Below are positions 20,024-30,373 of a DNA stretch of 64,000 nt, piece after piece. The stretch covers positions 45,158 through 109,157 of the forward strand of contig RFMZ01000213.1 of assembly GCA_009927445.1 (NCBI GenBank), in the 5' to 3' direction. How positions within the stretch are numbered: the first letter of the stretch is position 1; each line of letters opens with the position of its first letter. A program made the position numbers and the translations under genes. The notes under the pieces are model-generated. The model was not told where the DNA came from. It ran no database searches and worked only from the letters and a program-made list of their open reading frames with translations. Origin of the DNA: Betaproteobacteria bacterium. Lineage in GTDB: Bacteria > Pseudomonadota > Gammaproteobacteria > Burkholderiales > Burkholderiaceae.

Positions 20024-21031
20024 TTAATAAGGAACTTGTACAAGAGTTCTATTTTCTACTGAGCGCACAATCGATTCAAAAATGGCAATGGTATTTGCCA
20101 TTTGTTCAGGGCTAATCGGATAGGGAATCGCCTCGCGGTCTGCTGATATATGGCTATGAAACTGCGCAGGTATTGCTCTAGCAAAGGCATCTAACTCGGT
20201 TCTTAAAGAGTCGATTGGCGGGCATGTAAATCGGTCTATTTTTCCGCCAGAATACCGTACAACAACATCATTTTCGCCAAGTGCTTCAATGGAGGCATGT
20301 TCCCCAAAAATATGTACTCGCCAAAAAAGCGGTGTTGCCCGAACCATCGCAAAATAGCCACTTACACCATTTTTAAACCGCAAAGTAACGGCAGTAGAAT
20401 CACGGGGGTCAATTCCGGTGCGCTGACTACAAACCATTGCTGACAAATCTTGCGCTGGACCTATTAAATTAACGAAGGCTTCAATCATATGAATACCAGT
20501 CCCTGTGAGCCCACCAGCAGGAGATTCGGTCGTTGATTCTCGCCAATCTGAAAAGAACTTTGTGGAGTGTTCGTTACTATAATGTCCCTCAATATGCAGC
20601 ACTTGGCCTAAGATGCCGCTCTTGACCAGTTCGCGTAATTTGGACATGGAAGGCCAAAAGTGTTTATTTTGGCCAACCCCAAGAACTACTTGATTTTTTT
20701 GACAAGCGGCAATTGCTGCCTGAGCATCATTAAAGGTCAGGGTAAGCGGTTTCTCACAAAAGACGTGTTTACCGGCATGAGCGGCTGCAATAATTTGTTC
20801 TGCGTGCAAAGAATGGGGTGTGGCTAAAACAACTGCTTGGATCCTTGGATCCTGTAAAGCATCTAAAAAATTTTCAGATAATTGCATCCCATGTTGGGAT
20901 GCAAACGATTGTGTTTCTTGAATTTCTTTGGTAATACCCAGGCTAAATTGTAATTCTTGACTTTGATGTTGGATGGCTTTGGCAATATTTTTACCCCACC
21001 AACCCATACCAACTAGTGCTGCATTAATCAT
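20024..21031 (-). CDS. Gfo/Idh/MocA family oxidoreductase
   Basis: AALVGMGWWGKNIAKAI, AVVLATPHSLHAEQIIAAAHAGKHVFCEKPLTL. Confidence 0.9.
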   Translation of the reverse strand: MINAALVGMGWWGKNIAKAIQHQSQELQFSLGITKEIQETQSFASQHGMQLSENFLDALQDPRIQAVVLATPHSLHAEQIIAAAHAGKHVFCEKPLTLTFNDAQAAIAACQKNQVVLGVGQNKHFWPSMSKLRELVKSGILGQVLHIEGHYSNEHSTKFFSDWRESTTESPAGGLTGTGIHMIEAFVNLIGPAQDLSAMVCSQRTGIDPRDSTAVTLRFKNGVSGYFAMVRATPLFWRVHIFGEHASIEALGENDVVVRYSGGKIDRFTCPPIDSLRTELDAFARAIPAQFHSHISADREAIPYPISPEQMANTIAIFESIVRSVENRTLVQVPY

Positions 21032-21181
21032 AAAAATCCTTTGTAAATATTAGTCGTACCGATAGCGCGATTGGGATTGAGCATTCTAGCGCACTGAAAA
21101 TCGCAAGAAAAATTGGTTTATTGAAGGCATATAAGGCACCAGTTTATTCAGTTTAAATCGAATTTTATAGGACTTTAATAA

Positions 21182-22105
21182 CTATGGTGGGGATTGCCGA
21201 TGAATAGCATTGCTCATAATTGCTTCAAAGATAATGGCATTATCCAGATGTTCTTTGCCAATTTTCTTTTGGGACTCTAAAAGTTGGATGTAGATCTCGG
21301 TTAGGGGTAAGTGCTGTTGCATTTTTTTACCGAGTTCGTGAATCAGACCAAAATCTTTCAGGCTTTGATCAACCCGACTTTGCGGATTATCATAAGCACG
21401 TTTGACCATGAGTGGTCCTTTGATTTGCATTACGCTTGATGCTGCAGCAGATTTTTGCAGGGTAGCAAGTAGCTTTTCTGGATCAAGGCCTAATCGAGAA
21501 CCAAAGCAGAGTCCCTCAGCCATCGCCGCACGGTGTAGGCCAAGAACCAGATTAATCGATAATTTGGCTTTGCCAGCATCGCCGGCCTGCCCAATATATT
21601 GTCGGTTCGGTGTAATTACCTCGAGTAGGGGCTCAAGTTGATGAATGAGCTCCTCGGAGCCGCCCATCAAACCAAGGCTATCGCCTCTGGCAACTTGCAT
21701 GCTTGTGCCAGAGATAGGAAGTTCTAAGAAATTGTGACCTAAGCTGATGGTCTTTTGGGCGATAGCTTTAATTTGTTCTGGGTCGCAAGTACTGGTGCAG
21801 ATTACAGATAGAACTTTTCCAAAAGGGACTGCTGGCAGCAAGCCGTTATCTCCAAATAGAGCCATCTCAACTTGTTCGGTATTGAAGACACATAAAATGA
21901 CAGCATGACATTGCTCGGCGATTTCGCACAGAGTTTTAGAGCGTTCAAGACCGAGTTCAGAGCAGCGCTTTGGATTAACATCAAAACCCAGAACAGGAAC
22001 CTGAGCAAGGTCGAGTCGATGAACAAAACCTTGGCCCATGAGTCCCAGGCCAATGACACCAATCGGTTCTTTGATATTGATGAGCGGGGGACTGGATAGT
22101 TTCAT
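21182..22105 (-). CDS. NAD(P)-dependent 3-hydroxyisobutyrate dehydrogenase-family enzyme
   Basis: IGVIGLGLMGQGFVHRL, LPISGTSMQVARGDSLGLMGG, GKAKLSINLVLG. Confidence 0.88.
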   Translation of the reverse strand: MKLSSPPLINIKEPIGVIGLGLMGQGFVHRLDLAQVPVLGFDVNPKRCSELGLERSKTLCEIAEQCHAVILCVFNTEQVEMALFGDNGLLPAVPFGKVLSVICTSTCDPEQIKAIAQKTISLGHNFLELPISGTSMQVARGDSLGLMGGSEELIHQLEPLLEVITPNRQYIGQAGDAGKAKLSINLVLGLHRAAMAEGLCFGSRLGLDPEKLLATLQKSAAASSVMQIKGPLMVKRAYDNPQSRVDQSLKDFGLIHELGKKMQQHLPLTEIYIQLLESQKKIGKEHLDNAIIFEAIMSNAIHRQSPP

Positions 22106-22114
22106 GGCGGTATT

Positions 22115-23230
22115 TTAGGGTAAAAGATTAGTAAATGGATGCGTCAAGGTTTCTTGCATTAACTCATCGGAAGTTTTTTGGGAGTATTTTTTGGCACTAT
22201 TTTTGATTGCTTGAACTAAGTCTTGAGCTGGGTAGCCTTGTTTTTCAAGTTGTAAGATGAGTTGTTTTTCAACAGGTTCAACTTGCTTACGCCAACGCAG
22301 CTGTTCTGCAGGACTCAGAGTAATAAACTCCATACCATTTTGTTGGAATGCTTCGCATCCTCGAGCACCAGCAAGGCCATAAAACAGTTGTGCACCTGCC
22401 TGCGCCAATGAGCGCAGCCACTGGTTAAAAATTGGTTTGAGTGTAGGCGTTAATTGGTAAAAAAAATGATGAGATAAACCGTACTCCAAATTAACACGTA
22501 CTAAATTAGCTGAAGTTCGGTAATTTGCAAAACGATATAAACCCACAGTATGAGCGGCGCTATCAGAGATGGAGATAGCAAAGACCTTTTCACTCTCGAA
22601 CTGTTTTTTTGCTTCTGGAGTACTACAGCCTATGGGTAGTGCTCCAAGGGCTTTAAATAGATCCGACTCAACACCGTTACTACAAGCAATTTTTTTCCCT
22701 TGCAGATCTTCGAGGGTGCGGATAGGTTCTCGGCTAAAGAGATTGTATTCACTAGTTGCAACCATGCGACCCATCAAGACACCTTGGCGCTCAAAATCAG
22801 CCTTAAAGTACTGATGATAGAGTTCTTCGGAGACTGCTGTTGCGGCTTCTGCGCTATCAAAAATAAAAGGTAAGCTGAGTGCTTGGGCGGCTGGGAAAAG
22901 AGTTGCATCCCAAGCTGAGTAGACTGGGCACATATCTGTTAGGCCAGATTGAAGGGCTTGAATCCCAGCGCGTTCAGGATGTAAGGACCCATCCCAAAAG
23001 GCTTGTACTTGAATAGCTCCTTGGGTCATTTCGGTGAGGCGTTTAAAGGCCGGCTCAAAAACATCCACGACAGCCGGCGAGGATCCGGGAATATGGGCGC
23101 TAACCTTAAGAGTGATTGACTGACTATGAGCGGGGAAGGCCTGATCAATATTTAACCAAGCCCGAGACTGAGTTGTTTTTGATAAAACCTCGCTCACAGA
23201 ATCATTACCAGAAATTTGTCTTGGGTTCAT
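22115..23230 (-). CDS. DctP/TRAP-type substrate-binding protein lacking an evident signal peptide
   Basis: Typical DctP fold sequence (RLTEMTQGAIQVQAFWDGSLHP, SLPFIFDSAEAA, IRTLEDLQGKKIACSNG). The N-terminus MNPRQISGNDSVSEVLSKTTQSRAW is hydrophilic. Confidence 0.8.
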   Translation of the reverse strand: MNPRQISGNDSVSEVLSKTTQSRAWLNIDQAFPAHSQSITLKVSAHIPGSSPAVVDVFEPAFKRLTEMTQGAIQVQAFWDGSLHPERAGIQALQSGLTDMCPVYSAWDATLFPAAQALSLPFIFDSAEAATAVSEELYHQYFKADFERQGVLMGRMVATSEYNLFSREPIRTLEDLQGKKIACSNGVESDLFKALGALPIGCSTPEAKKQFESEKVFAISISDSAAHTVGLYRFANYRTSANLVRVNLEYGLSHHFFYQLTPTLKPIFNQWLRSLAQAGAQLFYGLAGARGCEAFQQNGMEFITLSPAEQLRWRKQVEPVEKQLILQLEKQGYPAQDLVQAIKNSAKKYSQKTSDELMQETLTHPFTNLLP

Positions 23231-23233
23231 ATT

Positions 23234-24268
23234 TTAATCACTTTCTTTCATATTTGCTTCTTTCACAATGTGTGCATATCGAGATATTTCTGCTTGATAG
23301 TATTTAGCAAACTCTGCTGGTGATGAGCCGACAATCCGAAAGCCTTGCTCTTCGAGTTGAGTTCGAATAGATGGTTTTTGGAGAATTTTTTGAGTGCTTA
23401 GATAAATACGTTGCACTATCGCATCAGGAGTTTTAGCTGGTAAAAAAACCCCAAGCCAAGTTTCAATTTCCATTCCAGGAAATCCTAGTTCAGCCGTAGT
23501 TGGGATGTTAGGAGCCATGGCAGATCGTTTGCTTGACATAATCGCTAGGGGGCGAAGTTTACCGCTTTTTAAATGTTGGTTGGCAAGTGAAACACTAGGA
23601 AACATTGCATCAACTTGACCAGCAACAACATCTGTGAGGGCTTGAGCGGTTGACTTATAGGGTACATGTAAGAGATTTATTTTGGCACTAATTTTAAGTG
23701 TCTCACCGGCAAACTGTCCAACACTGCCATTACCCCAAGACGAATAATTTAGCTTACCGGGTTGTTTTTTTGCCAGATCGATTAATTCTTGCAAAGTATT
23801 TACAGGAACCTTGGGATTTACTACAACCACAACGGGTGTTGAGCCGATGACGGTTACTGGAATAAAGTCTTTACGAGGATCGTAATTTAATTTACCCATA
23901 GAAGGGTTTATCACAATGGAGGTTGATTCCATCATAATCAAATAGCCATCTGGTTTCGCACGTGCAAACTGTTCCTCACCAATTACACCATTGGCACCGG
24001 GCTTGTTATCGATCACAATTGCTTGGCCGAGTTCTTCTGTGAGTGATGGCGTAATAATTCTTGCTAGGATGTCGGTAGTTCCGCCGGCAGCCATTGGGAT
24101 TAAGATAGTTACTGGTCGATTCGGATAGTTCTCGACGGGTTGAGCTTGAGAAAAGTTTGATGATAAGCTAGAAAAGCCAACGAGTAGTGCGAAACCAATA
24201 ATGCCCAAGTTGGGATTATTCGTAGGTGTGTGATTTTTTGTCCAGTGATATATTTTCCAGCTAAACAT
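23234..24268 (-). CDS. Bug/TctC-type tripartite tricarboxylate transporter substrate-binding protein
   Basis: YPNRPVTILIPMAAGGTTDILARII, IVIDNKPGANGVIGEEQFARAKPDGY. Confidence 0.92.
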   Translation of the reverse strand: MFSWKIYHWTKNHTPTNNPNLGIIGFALLVGFSSLSSNFSQAQPVENYPNRPVTILIPMAAGGTTDILARIITPSLTEELGQAIVIDNKPGANGVIGEEQFARAKPDGYLIMMESTSIVINPSMGKLNYDPRKDFIPVTVIGSTPVVVVVNPKVPVNTLQELIDLAKKQPGKLNYSSWGNGSVGQFAGETLKISAKINLLHVPYKSTAQALTDVVAGQVDAMFPSVSLANQHLKSGKLRPLAIMSSKRSAMAPNIPTTAELGFPGMEIETWLGVFLPAKTPDAIVQRIYLSTQKILQKPSIRTQLEEQGFRIVGSSPAEFAKYYQAEISRYAHIVKEANMKESD

Positions 24269-24436
24269 CTTTTATCTCCTATTTGTCTGATTCTGTGTGA
24301 TCGTTAGGATTGTATTGTAAGGGTTTTGATTTAGATAATCTAAAAATTGCAGGCGTTTTGATTCATTACGACTAAAAATAAAGCTCAGAAAATGGCGTGC
24401 AATAGTCAATATTTTAGGATAATGAGCAATACTTAA

Positions 24437-26053
24437 TTGTCCAAAAATATGATTGCCATTAACGAGTTTCGATTACCGATTGATCACCCTCCAGAGGCTC
24501 TTGAAATAGGTATTTTGAAGAGACTAGAGATTCCTTTGACAGATTTAATTCGTTTTGAGGTATTTAAACGTAGTCATGATGCGAGAAAAAATATCGCATT
24601 AACTTTCAGTTACACACTACATATTTCTGTCCGAGATGAAGCGGCTGTGTTGGCTAAGTGGGCGCATGATCAGCATATTAGACCGGCGCCTGATACTAAA
24701 TACAAGCCTGTTACAAAAGCTTGTGGCGTAAAAAAATTACAGCCAGTTGTAATTGGTTTTGGACCATGTGGAATATTTGCGGCACTCATTTTAGCGCAAA
24801 GCGGTTTTAAGCCGATCGTGTTGGAACGTGGCAAGCCAGTTCGAGAGAGAACACAAGATACTTGGGATTTATGGCGTCGACAGGTGTTGCACCCTGAATC
24901 GAATGTTCAGTTTGGCGAGGGTGGTGCTGGGCTTTTTTCTGATGGCAAGTTGTATAGTCAAATAAAAGATCCGCACTTTTATGGCCGAAAAGTGATTGAG
25001 GAATTTATCAAAGCAGGCGCACCTGCAGAAATTGCTTACGTTGCTAAGCCGCATATTGGAACTTTCCGATTAGTTGGAGTGGTTGAGCGGATGCGTAAAG
25101 AGATTATTGCTCTTGGCGGAGAGATTCGTTTCTCTAGTAAAGTCTCAGAATTTTTAATAGAGGACCAGGCGATTCGTGGGGTCAAGTTAGACAATGGGCA
25201 GGAGGTCTTGAGTGATCAGGTTGTTCTAGCTTTGGGGCATAGTTCTCGGGATACTTTTTACGCTTTGCAGCGTGCAGGAGTGTTTTTAGAGCCCAAGCCA
25301 TTTTCGGTGGGCTTTCGGATTGAGCACCCGCAGTCTTTGATTGATCGTGCTAGGCTCGGCAAATTTGCTGGTAATCCATTAATTGGGGCGGCTGATTACA
25401 AGCTCGTTCATCATGCTAAAAATGGTCGATCCGTTTATAGTTTTTGCATGTGTCCAGGCGGGACAGTGGTGGCGGCGACCTCTGAAGCAAATCAGGTGGT
25501 TACAAACGGGATGAGTCAGTATTCGCGAAATGAGCGTAATGCTAACGCTGGTATTGTCGTTGGTATTACGCCAAGTGATTATCCTGGTGGGGCATTAGCT
25601 GGAATTGAATTTCAGCGACAGCTTGAGGCGCGAGCATTTGTTCTGGGTGGTTCGACTTATGAGGCTCCGGGCCAACTTGTCGGAGATTTTTTAGAAGGCA
25701 AACCATCGACAGTCTGGGGTCAAGTTATTCCGTCCTATAAGCCTGGGGTTCACTTAACCGATTTAGCGAGTAGTTTGCCAGGTTATGCGATTGATGCGAT
25801 GCGTGAGGCGATTGTTGCCTTTGATCAAAAGATCAAGGGTTTTGCGATGTACGATGCTGTTCTAACTGGGATTGAGACGAGAACTTCTGCCCCGTTACGG
25901 ATTACTAGAGGACTTAATTATCAAAGTCTGAATACGCAGGGGTTATATCCAGCTGGCGAGGGGGCTGGGTATGCTGGAGGGATTTTATCTGCAGGTGTTG
26001 ATGGTATTAAGGTGGCGCAGGCAGTAGCTCTAGATTATGAGCAAAAGTCTTAG
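24437..26053 (+). CDS. Uncharacterised NAD(P)/FAD-dependent oxidoreductase (COG2509-like)
   Basis: VVIGFGPCGIFAALILAQSGFKPIVLERG, SNVQFGEGGAGLFSDGKL, FCMCPGGTVVAATSE, YPAGEGAGYAGGI. Confidence 0.85.
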   Translation: MSKNMIAINEFRLPIDHPPEALEIGILKRLEIPLTDLIRFEVFKRSHDARKNIALTFSYTLHISVRDEAAVLAKWAHDQHIRPAPDTKYKPVTKACGVKKLQPVVIGFGPCGIFAALILAQSGFKPIVLERGKPVRERTQDTWDLWRRQVLHPESNVQFGEGGAGLFSDGKLYSQIKDPHFYGRKVIEEFIKAGAPAEIAYVAKPHIGTFRLVGVVERMRKEIIALGGEIRFSSKVSEFLIEDQAIRGVKLDNGQEVLSDQVVLALGHSSRDTFYALQRAGVFLEPKPFSVGFRIEHPQSLIDRARLGKFAGNPLIGAADYKLVHHAKNGRSVYSFCMCPGGTVVAATSEANQVVTNGMSQYSRNERNANAGIVVGITPSDYPGGALAGIEFQRQLEARAFVLGGSTYEAPGQLVGDFLEGKPSTVWGQVIPSYKPGVHLTDLASSLPGYAIDAMREAIVAFDQKIKGFAMYDAVLTGIETRTSAPLRITRGLNYQSLNTQGLYPAGEGAGYAGGILSAGVDGIKVAQAVALDYEQKS

Positions 26054-26091
26054 TGAGTCTATGAAAGAGTCATCAGCGATATAAGGGATAA

Positions 26092-26116
26092 AAAAAGGAG
26101 CAGGATGCTCCTTTTT
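26092..26116. terminator. Bidirectional intrinsic terminator
   Basis: AAAAAGGAGC-AGGAT-GCTCCTTTTT downstream of the FAD oxidoreductase. Confidence 0.8.
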
Positions 26117-26187
26117 GGGAAATTTGTTTTAGGTAATAAGCAAATTTAGAGAAACTCTATGATTAGTATTGCTCGTGCGTGAAATTC

Positions 26188-26430
26188 CTAATGGACGGTC
26201 ATTTCTCCATGAGCAGCATTTCCAAAACCCATGACCTTAAAGGATAATTCGTTATATTCTTCTTGAGTGACTGGTTGTTGTCCTCGCGCCGTTCTACGTC
26301 GGTTAAATAGGTCGAGTTCCTGTACGCTATTCGTTGCGTTTAACATGTTGACTGAGTTTCTAGGTAAATCGCTTGATTTCATTCTGCTCTCCATATTTGC
26401 AAGTAGACTAGAAACTCTTTGATTTATCAA
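26188..26430 (-). CDS. Small soluble protein of unknown function
   Basis: 80-aa ORF (possibly starting at an internal Met, MKSSDLPRN...), polar composition, between terminator and the divergent DUF748 gene. Confidence 0.45.
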   Translation of the reverse strand: MINQRVSSLLANMESRMKSSDLPRNSVNMLNATNSVQELDLFNRRRTARGQQPVTQEEYNELSFKVMGFGNAAHGEMTVH

Positions 26431-26574
26431 AACAGTGTCATCGTCTTATGTATTCAACGCAGTCAAACTAATAAAGTTGACAAAAGCATTAAAGAAGAGA
26501 GTAGATTGATTTTTTTGTAAGTTATTGAATAGTATGAATTTTATTGAATTTAATTAAAAGGATCTGAATTGTAG

Positions 26575-29160
26575 ATGAAAATTTTTCGATTAATTTTGAT
26601 CTCAGTAAGCATTTTTTTAGCTTTAACGCTTGGGGGCTTCGTGTACGTTTCTCACCAGTTACCGAGCTGGGCGAAGAAGTTTACTATCGATTATGCCCAC
26701 TCGATAGGCTATCTACTTGATTTTAATGAGTTAAAGGTAAGTTTTTTGAGTCCAAGTGTATCCGTGACTGGTCTTCAAATTAAAACTCTAGATGCGCAAG
26801 TGCCCATCCTCAATTTGCCATCGATCGGGATTCAATTTCAATGGTATCCCTTACTGAGTCGAAGGTTAGAAATCGATGCGATCCAAATAACTAGCCCCCG
26901 AGTATTTTTATCCCGCTCAGATTCTGACTGGAACTGGTTAAAAATGATTGATCGAATTAAAGACCAAGTTGGTGCTCTGAGAAAAAAAGATGCGCCGCCC
27001 TCCCAGCCATGGTTATTTTTAATTCAGGACATTCATTTGACTCAGGGGATTTTACAGATTGACGATCTCCAGCAGTCCTATCGCATGCAATTGCCCGCAA
27101 TTGATTTACGTTTAAAGCAGGTTCGTAATTTTAATCAGGCAAGTCAGCCTGGTCATATTGAGTCTGATTATGCGATTGAACTAGGCGAAGTGATCGTTCC
27201 TATGCCGAACTCGCAAGAGTTATTAGAACTTGGTAAGGTCAGTATAGACGGTGACATAGACTTTGAGCAGGCGCAGCAAATACGCCTGAATGTGCAACTA
27301 AAAATAGCTGATGGCTTAGTTAAAGCTCAGACGGTATTCCAGTTAGACACGAAAGATATCAATAGCAAAATCGAGTTCGAACGTCTTGATCTAACCCCCT
27401 TTGTACGTCTGCATGCGCCGCACATAGTGAAAAATGCCCAGACTGGAAATATATCTGGAAAGGTAAAGGCGGCATATCAAGAGCAGGCTTTTAAACTATC
27501 AGGTGGAATTGATGTTCAAGCGCTTGATTTAGTACCTTGGTTTGATTTGTTGACAACTACCCAGCCTCTGATTGCAAAGTCAGGTATGGCGGATGGGAAG
27601 TTGCAATTTGATTATCAGCCAAAGTCTTTGCAGGTCAAGGCAGATTTGGGTATTACTAAGCTGCAAGTATTTGAGACAGATCAGAAGAGTGAGCTCATTG
27701 CATGGCAGAGAGCGGACTTGCGTAAGATTGATTTTTTCATGCAGGATAAGATTCCTCAATACTTGCATGTGGAGTCAGTAAAAGTTGATGGCTTATCTGG
27801 CAAGTTGACGATTTATGACGATAAGACAACGAATATTGGCCGTCTTTTTAAACCCGCCGGAGTATCTGTCAATCAACCCGCTCAGGATTCTATAAAGAGT
27901 CCTGAAGTTGCAAATACTACGCAAGTAAAAACACCTCAAGACAATGGTAATCCGCGTCCTAAACAATCTGAGTCAGCAATGCAATTCAATATGCAAGTCT
28001 TGGCCATTACAAAAGGAAAAATTGATTTTACGGATTATGCCGTCAAGCCCAATTTCAAAACAGAGATTCATGATTTTCATGGAACCTTGGTCGGCATATC
28101 TACGCAGCCTAAGCGTTATGCAACAGCAGCATTTAATGGCTTGATTGATGAGTCAGGGGATATGCAACTACGCGGGCAGATTGCATTTGAAAATCTCCGT
28201 CGTAATAACGAAATTAGTCTTTCTTTTCGCCGGGTACCTTTATCGTCGATTAATCCCTATTACACAAATTTCGCAGGATATACAGTTCTTAGCGGAACTA
28301 TTTCCTACGACTCATTTTATCGTGTCCGGGACGGCCAGTTAGAGGGTGATAATCGCTTTGTCATTAATCAAATGAAATTAGGCGAGCCTATTCCTGGATT
28401 TAAGGGGCGTAATATTCCATTACGATTACTGGTGGCATTATTGGAAGACAGTGACGGCGTGATCGATCTGGATTTACGGGTTGCTGGTGATATTGACCAT
28501 CCCGATTTTCAGGTCAGTTCTTTATTATGGGATGCTTTTTTTAAGATTGTTGAGAATATTGTTAAAGCCCCCTTTCGACTGTTAGCACGACTAGTTGGGA
28601 TCGAGAATTTTCCAGGAATTTTTTTTGAAGCAGGGTCAGATCAACTCAGACCGTCTGAACTTTTAAAATTGGAGCGAATGATTACAGTTATTGCAAAACG
28701 ACCTAAACTCGTGTTGCAGATTCATGGTTCTTATGATCCGGTTGCAGATCAAGCTAAATTAGCCGCTGACCGAGTGACTAGACAACTACTCCAGCTTGGG
28801 GGATTTCCAATTAGTCAGCAAGAGCCATTACCTGATTTGCCTCTCGCTGATGGGCGTGTACAACAGGCGTTATTAAAGATGTATGCCGCAAAAAATTTGA
28901 CAGTGCCGCCTGATTTAAAGCTGATTTCAGGAGTTGCTGGCGAGTCTAATTGGCGAATTTTATACCGTGAGCTGATCGCTAGAGAAGTTGTTTCAGAGGA
29001 ATCTCTGACGACCTTAGCAAGAAATCGAGCACAGGCGACTAAAAAAGCAATCTTAGAAAAAAATTCGAGTATCGAACAGCAAATTACTTTCGGAGATTTA
29101 CAAAAAGATCCGATCACCAAGGATGGAGTTAGTATCGGAATTAATGCATCCACGCAGTGA
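26575..29160 (+). CDS. DUF748/AsmA-like large periplasmic protein
   Basis: N-terminal TM, ESVKVDGLSGKLTIYDDKTTNIGRLF, DFTDYAVKPNFKTEIHDFHGTLVGIS, OmpA-like QLRPSELLKLERM tail. Confidence 0.85.
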   Translation: MKIFRLILISVSIFLALTLGGFVYVSHQLPSWAKKFTIDYAHSIGYLLDFNELKVSFLSPSVSVTGLQIKTLDAQVPILNLPSIGIQFQWYPLLSRRLEIDAIQITSPRVFLSRSDSDWNWLKMIDRIKDQVGALRKKDAPPSQPWLFLIQDIHLTQGILQIDDLQQSYRMQLPAIDLRLKQVRNFNQASQPGHIESDYAIELGEVIVPMPNSQELLELGKVSIDGDIDFEQAQQIRLNVQLKIADGLVKAQTVFQLDTKDINSKIEFERLDLTPFVRLHAPHIVKNAQTGNISGKVKAAYQEQAFKLSGGIDVQALDLVPWFDLLTTTQPLIAKSGMADGKLQFDYQPKSLQVKADLGITKLQVFETDQKSELIAWQRADLRKIDFFMQDKIPQYLHVESVKVDGLSGKLTIYDDKTTNIGRLFKPAGVSVNQPAQDSIKSPEVANTTQVKTPQDNGNPRPKQSESAMQFNMQVLAITKGKIDFTDYAVKPNFKTEIHDFHGTLVGISTQPKRYATAAFNGLIDESGDMQLRGQIAFENLRRNNEISLSFRRVPLSSINPYYTNFAGYTVLSGTISYDSFYRVRDGQLEGDNRFVINQMKLGEPIPGFKGRNIPLRLLVALLEDSDGVIDLDLRVAGDIDHPDFQVSSLLWDAFFKIVENIVKAPFRLLARLVGIENFPGIFFEAGSDQLRPSELLKLERMITVIAKRPKLVLQIHGSYDPVADQAKLAADRVTRQLLQLGGFPISQQEPLPDLPLADGRVQQALLKMYAAKNLTVPPDLKLISGVAGESNWRILYRELIAREVVSEESLTTLARNRAQATKKAILEKNSSIEQQITFGDLQKDPITKDGVSIGINASTQ

Positions 29161-29247
29161 TTCCACGCTCATCGTGGGTTTAGACTCAGACTGCTCTATT
29201 TGTAAAGCCTACGCATGGTTGCGGAGGAATATTTTACTTAAGTGTTT

Positions 29248-30277
29248 TTATCTACTCTGAATTTTCAAAAGTTGATCCAGTAGGGGGAAGACATGCCGAG
29301 CATTACCTTCGTAGATTTGCTGACGATCAGCACTTGACAGTTGATGATGAGATTCAATATATCGTTTGGTATCGTCAAAATAAAATCCTGTTTGTGGATC
29401 AATACCGCGAACTGCTCCGATCATTTCAGAAGCAAATAAAATATTTTTTACTGGCACGACTTCTGTCAACAGGTTAATACCGGGTTGGTGATAAACGCAT
29501 GTATCGAAAAAAATATTATTTAAAAGATGTTCAGTTAGAAGTGGCTTTTTTAACTCTTGAGCTAGTCCGCGAAATCTTCCCCAATGGTATGGCACTGCTC
29601 CACCCCCATGTGGAATTAAAAATTTAAGAGCTGGAAACTGGCTAAATAAATCGCCAGTTAAGCATTGCATAAAGGCGGTCGTATCCGCATTGAGATAATG
29701 TGCCCCTGTTGTATGAAAGCAAGGATTACAACTCGTGCTTACATGAATCATAGCGGGGACTTGATATTCGACCATCGTTTCATAAATAGGGAACCAATAT
29801 GGATCAGTTAGTGGCGGGTCTTGCCAGTAGCCGCCTGAAGGGTCAGGATTTAGATTTAATCCCACAAAACCATATTCAGTAAGACATTTTTTTAATTCAG
29901 GAATTGATGTTTTAGGATCAACCCCTTTTGACTGAGGGAGCATTGCTGCGCCGACAAAGTTCTCAGGAAATAATTGGCAAATACGGTAAATGAGTTCGTT
30001 GCAAATGGCTGCCCAAGTAATTGAGGTATTTAAATCACCAATATGGTGGGCCATAAAACTTGCGCGGGGTGAGAAGATCGTTAGATCACTTCCTCTTTCT
30101 TGCATTTTTCAGCAATTGATTTTTTTCAATGGACTCACGAAGTTCATCATCTGAAATCTTTAAATCCGCTGCCTTGGGTCCTAGAGCTGGGGTATTTAAA
30201 TTAGCAATTTGCAGATTACGCCAATTTTCTAGAGCTGCAGGAGATGTTGTGTAATGGCCATGGCAGTCAATAATCAT
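29248..30277 (-). pseudogene. Amidohydrolase, 4-oxalomesaconate hydratase (LigJ)-like, frameshifted near 30100
   Basis: MIIDCHGHYTTSPAALENWRNLQIA...ESIEKNQLLK then MQERGSDLTIFSPRASFMAHHIG in another frame. Removing one A from the CTGAAAAATG run restores it. Confidence 0.82.
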
Positions 30278-30373
30278 AGTTTTCTTTCTATTACCGTAAA
30301 GAGTATCAATATTGATTATTCTAATTGATTCATCAAAAATCAAAAATCATCATTACAATCAACAAGTTTAGGG

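Noticed and set aside
20031-20050. GAACTTGTACAAGAGTTC resembling the GntR operator
   Set aside because: Lies within the 3' coding region of the Gfo/Idh gene (codons for ...LVQVPY) and lacks promoter context.
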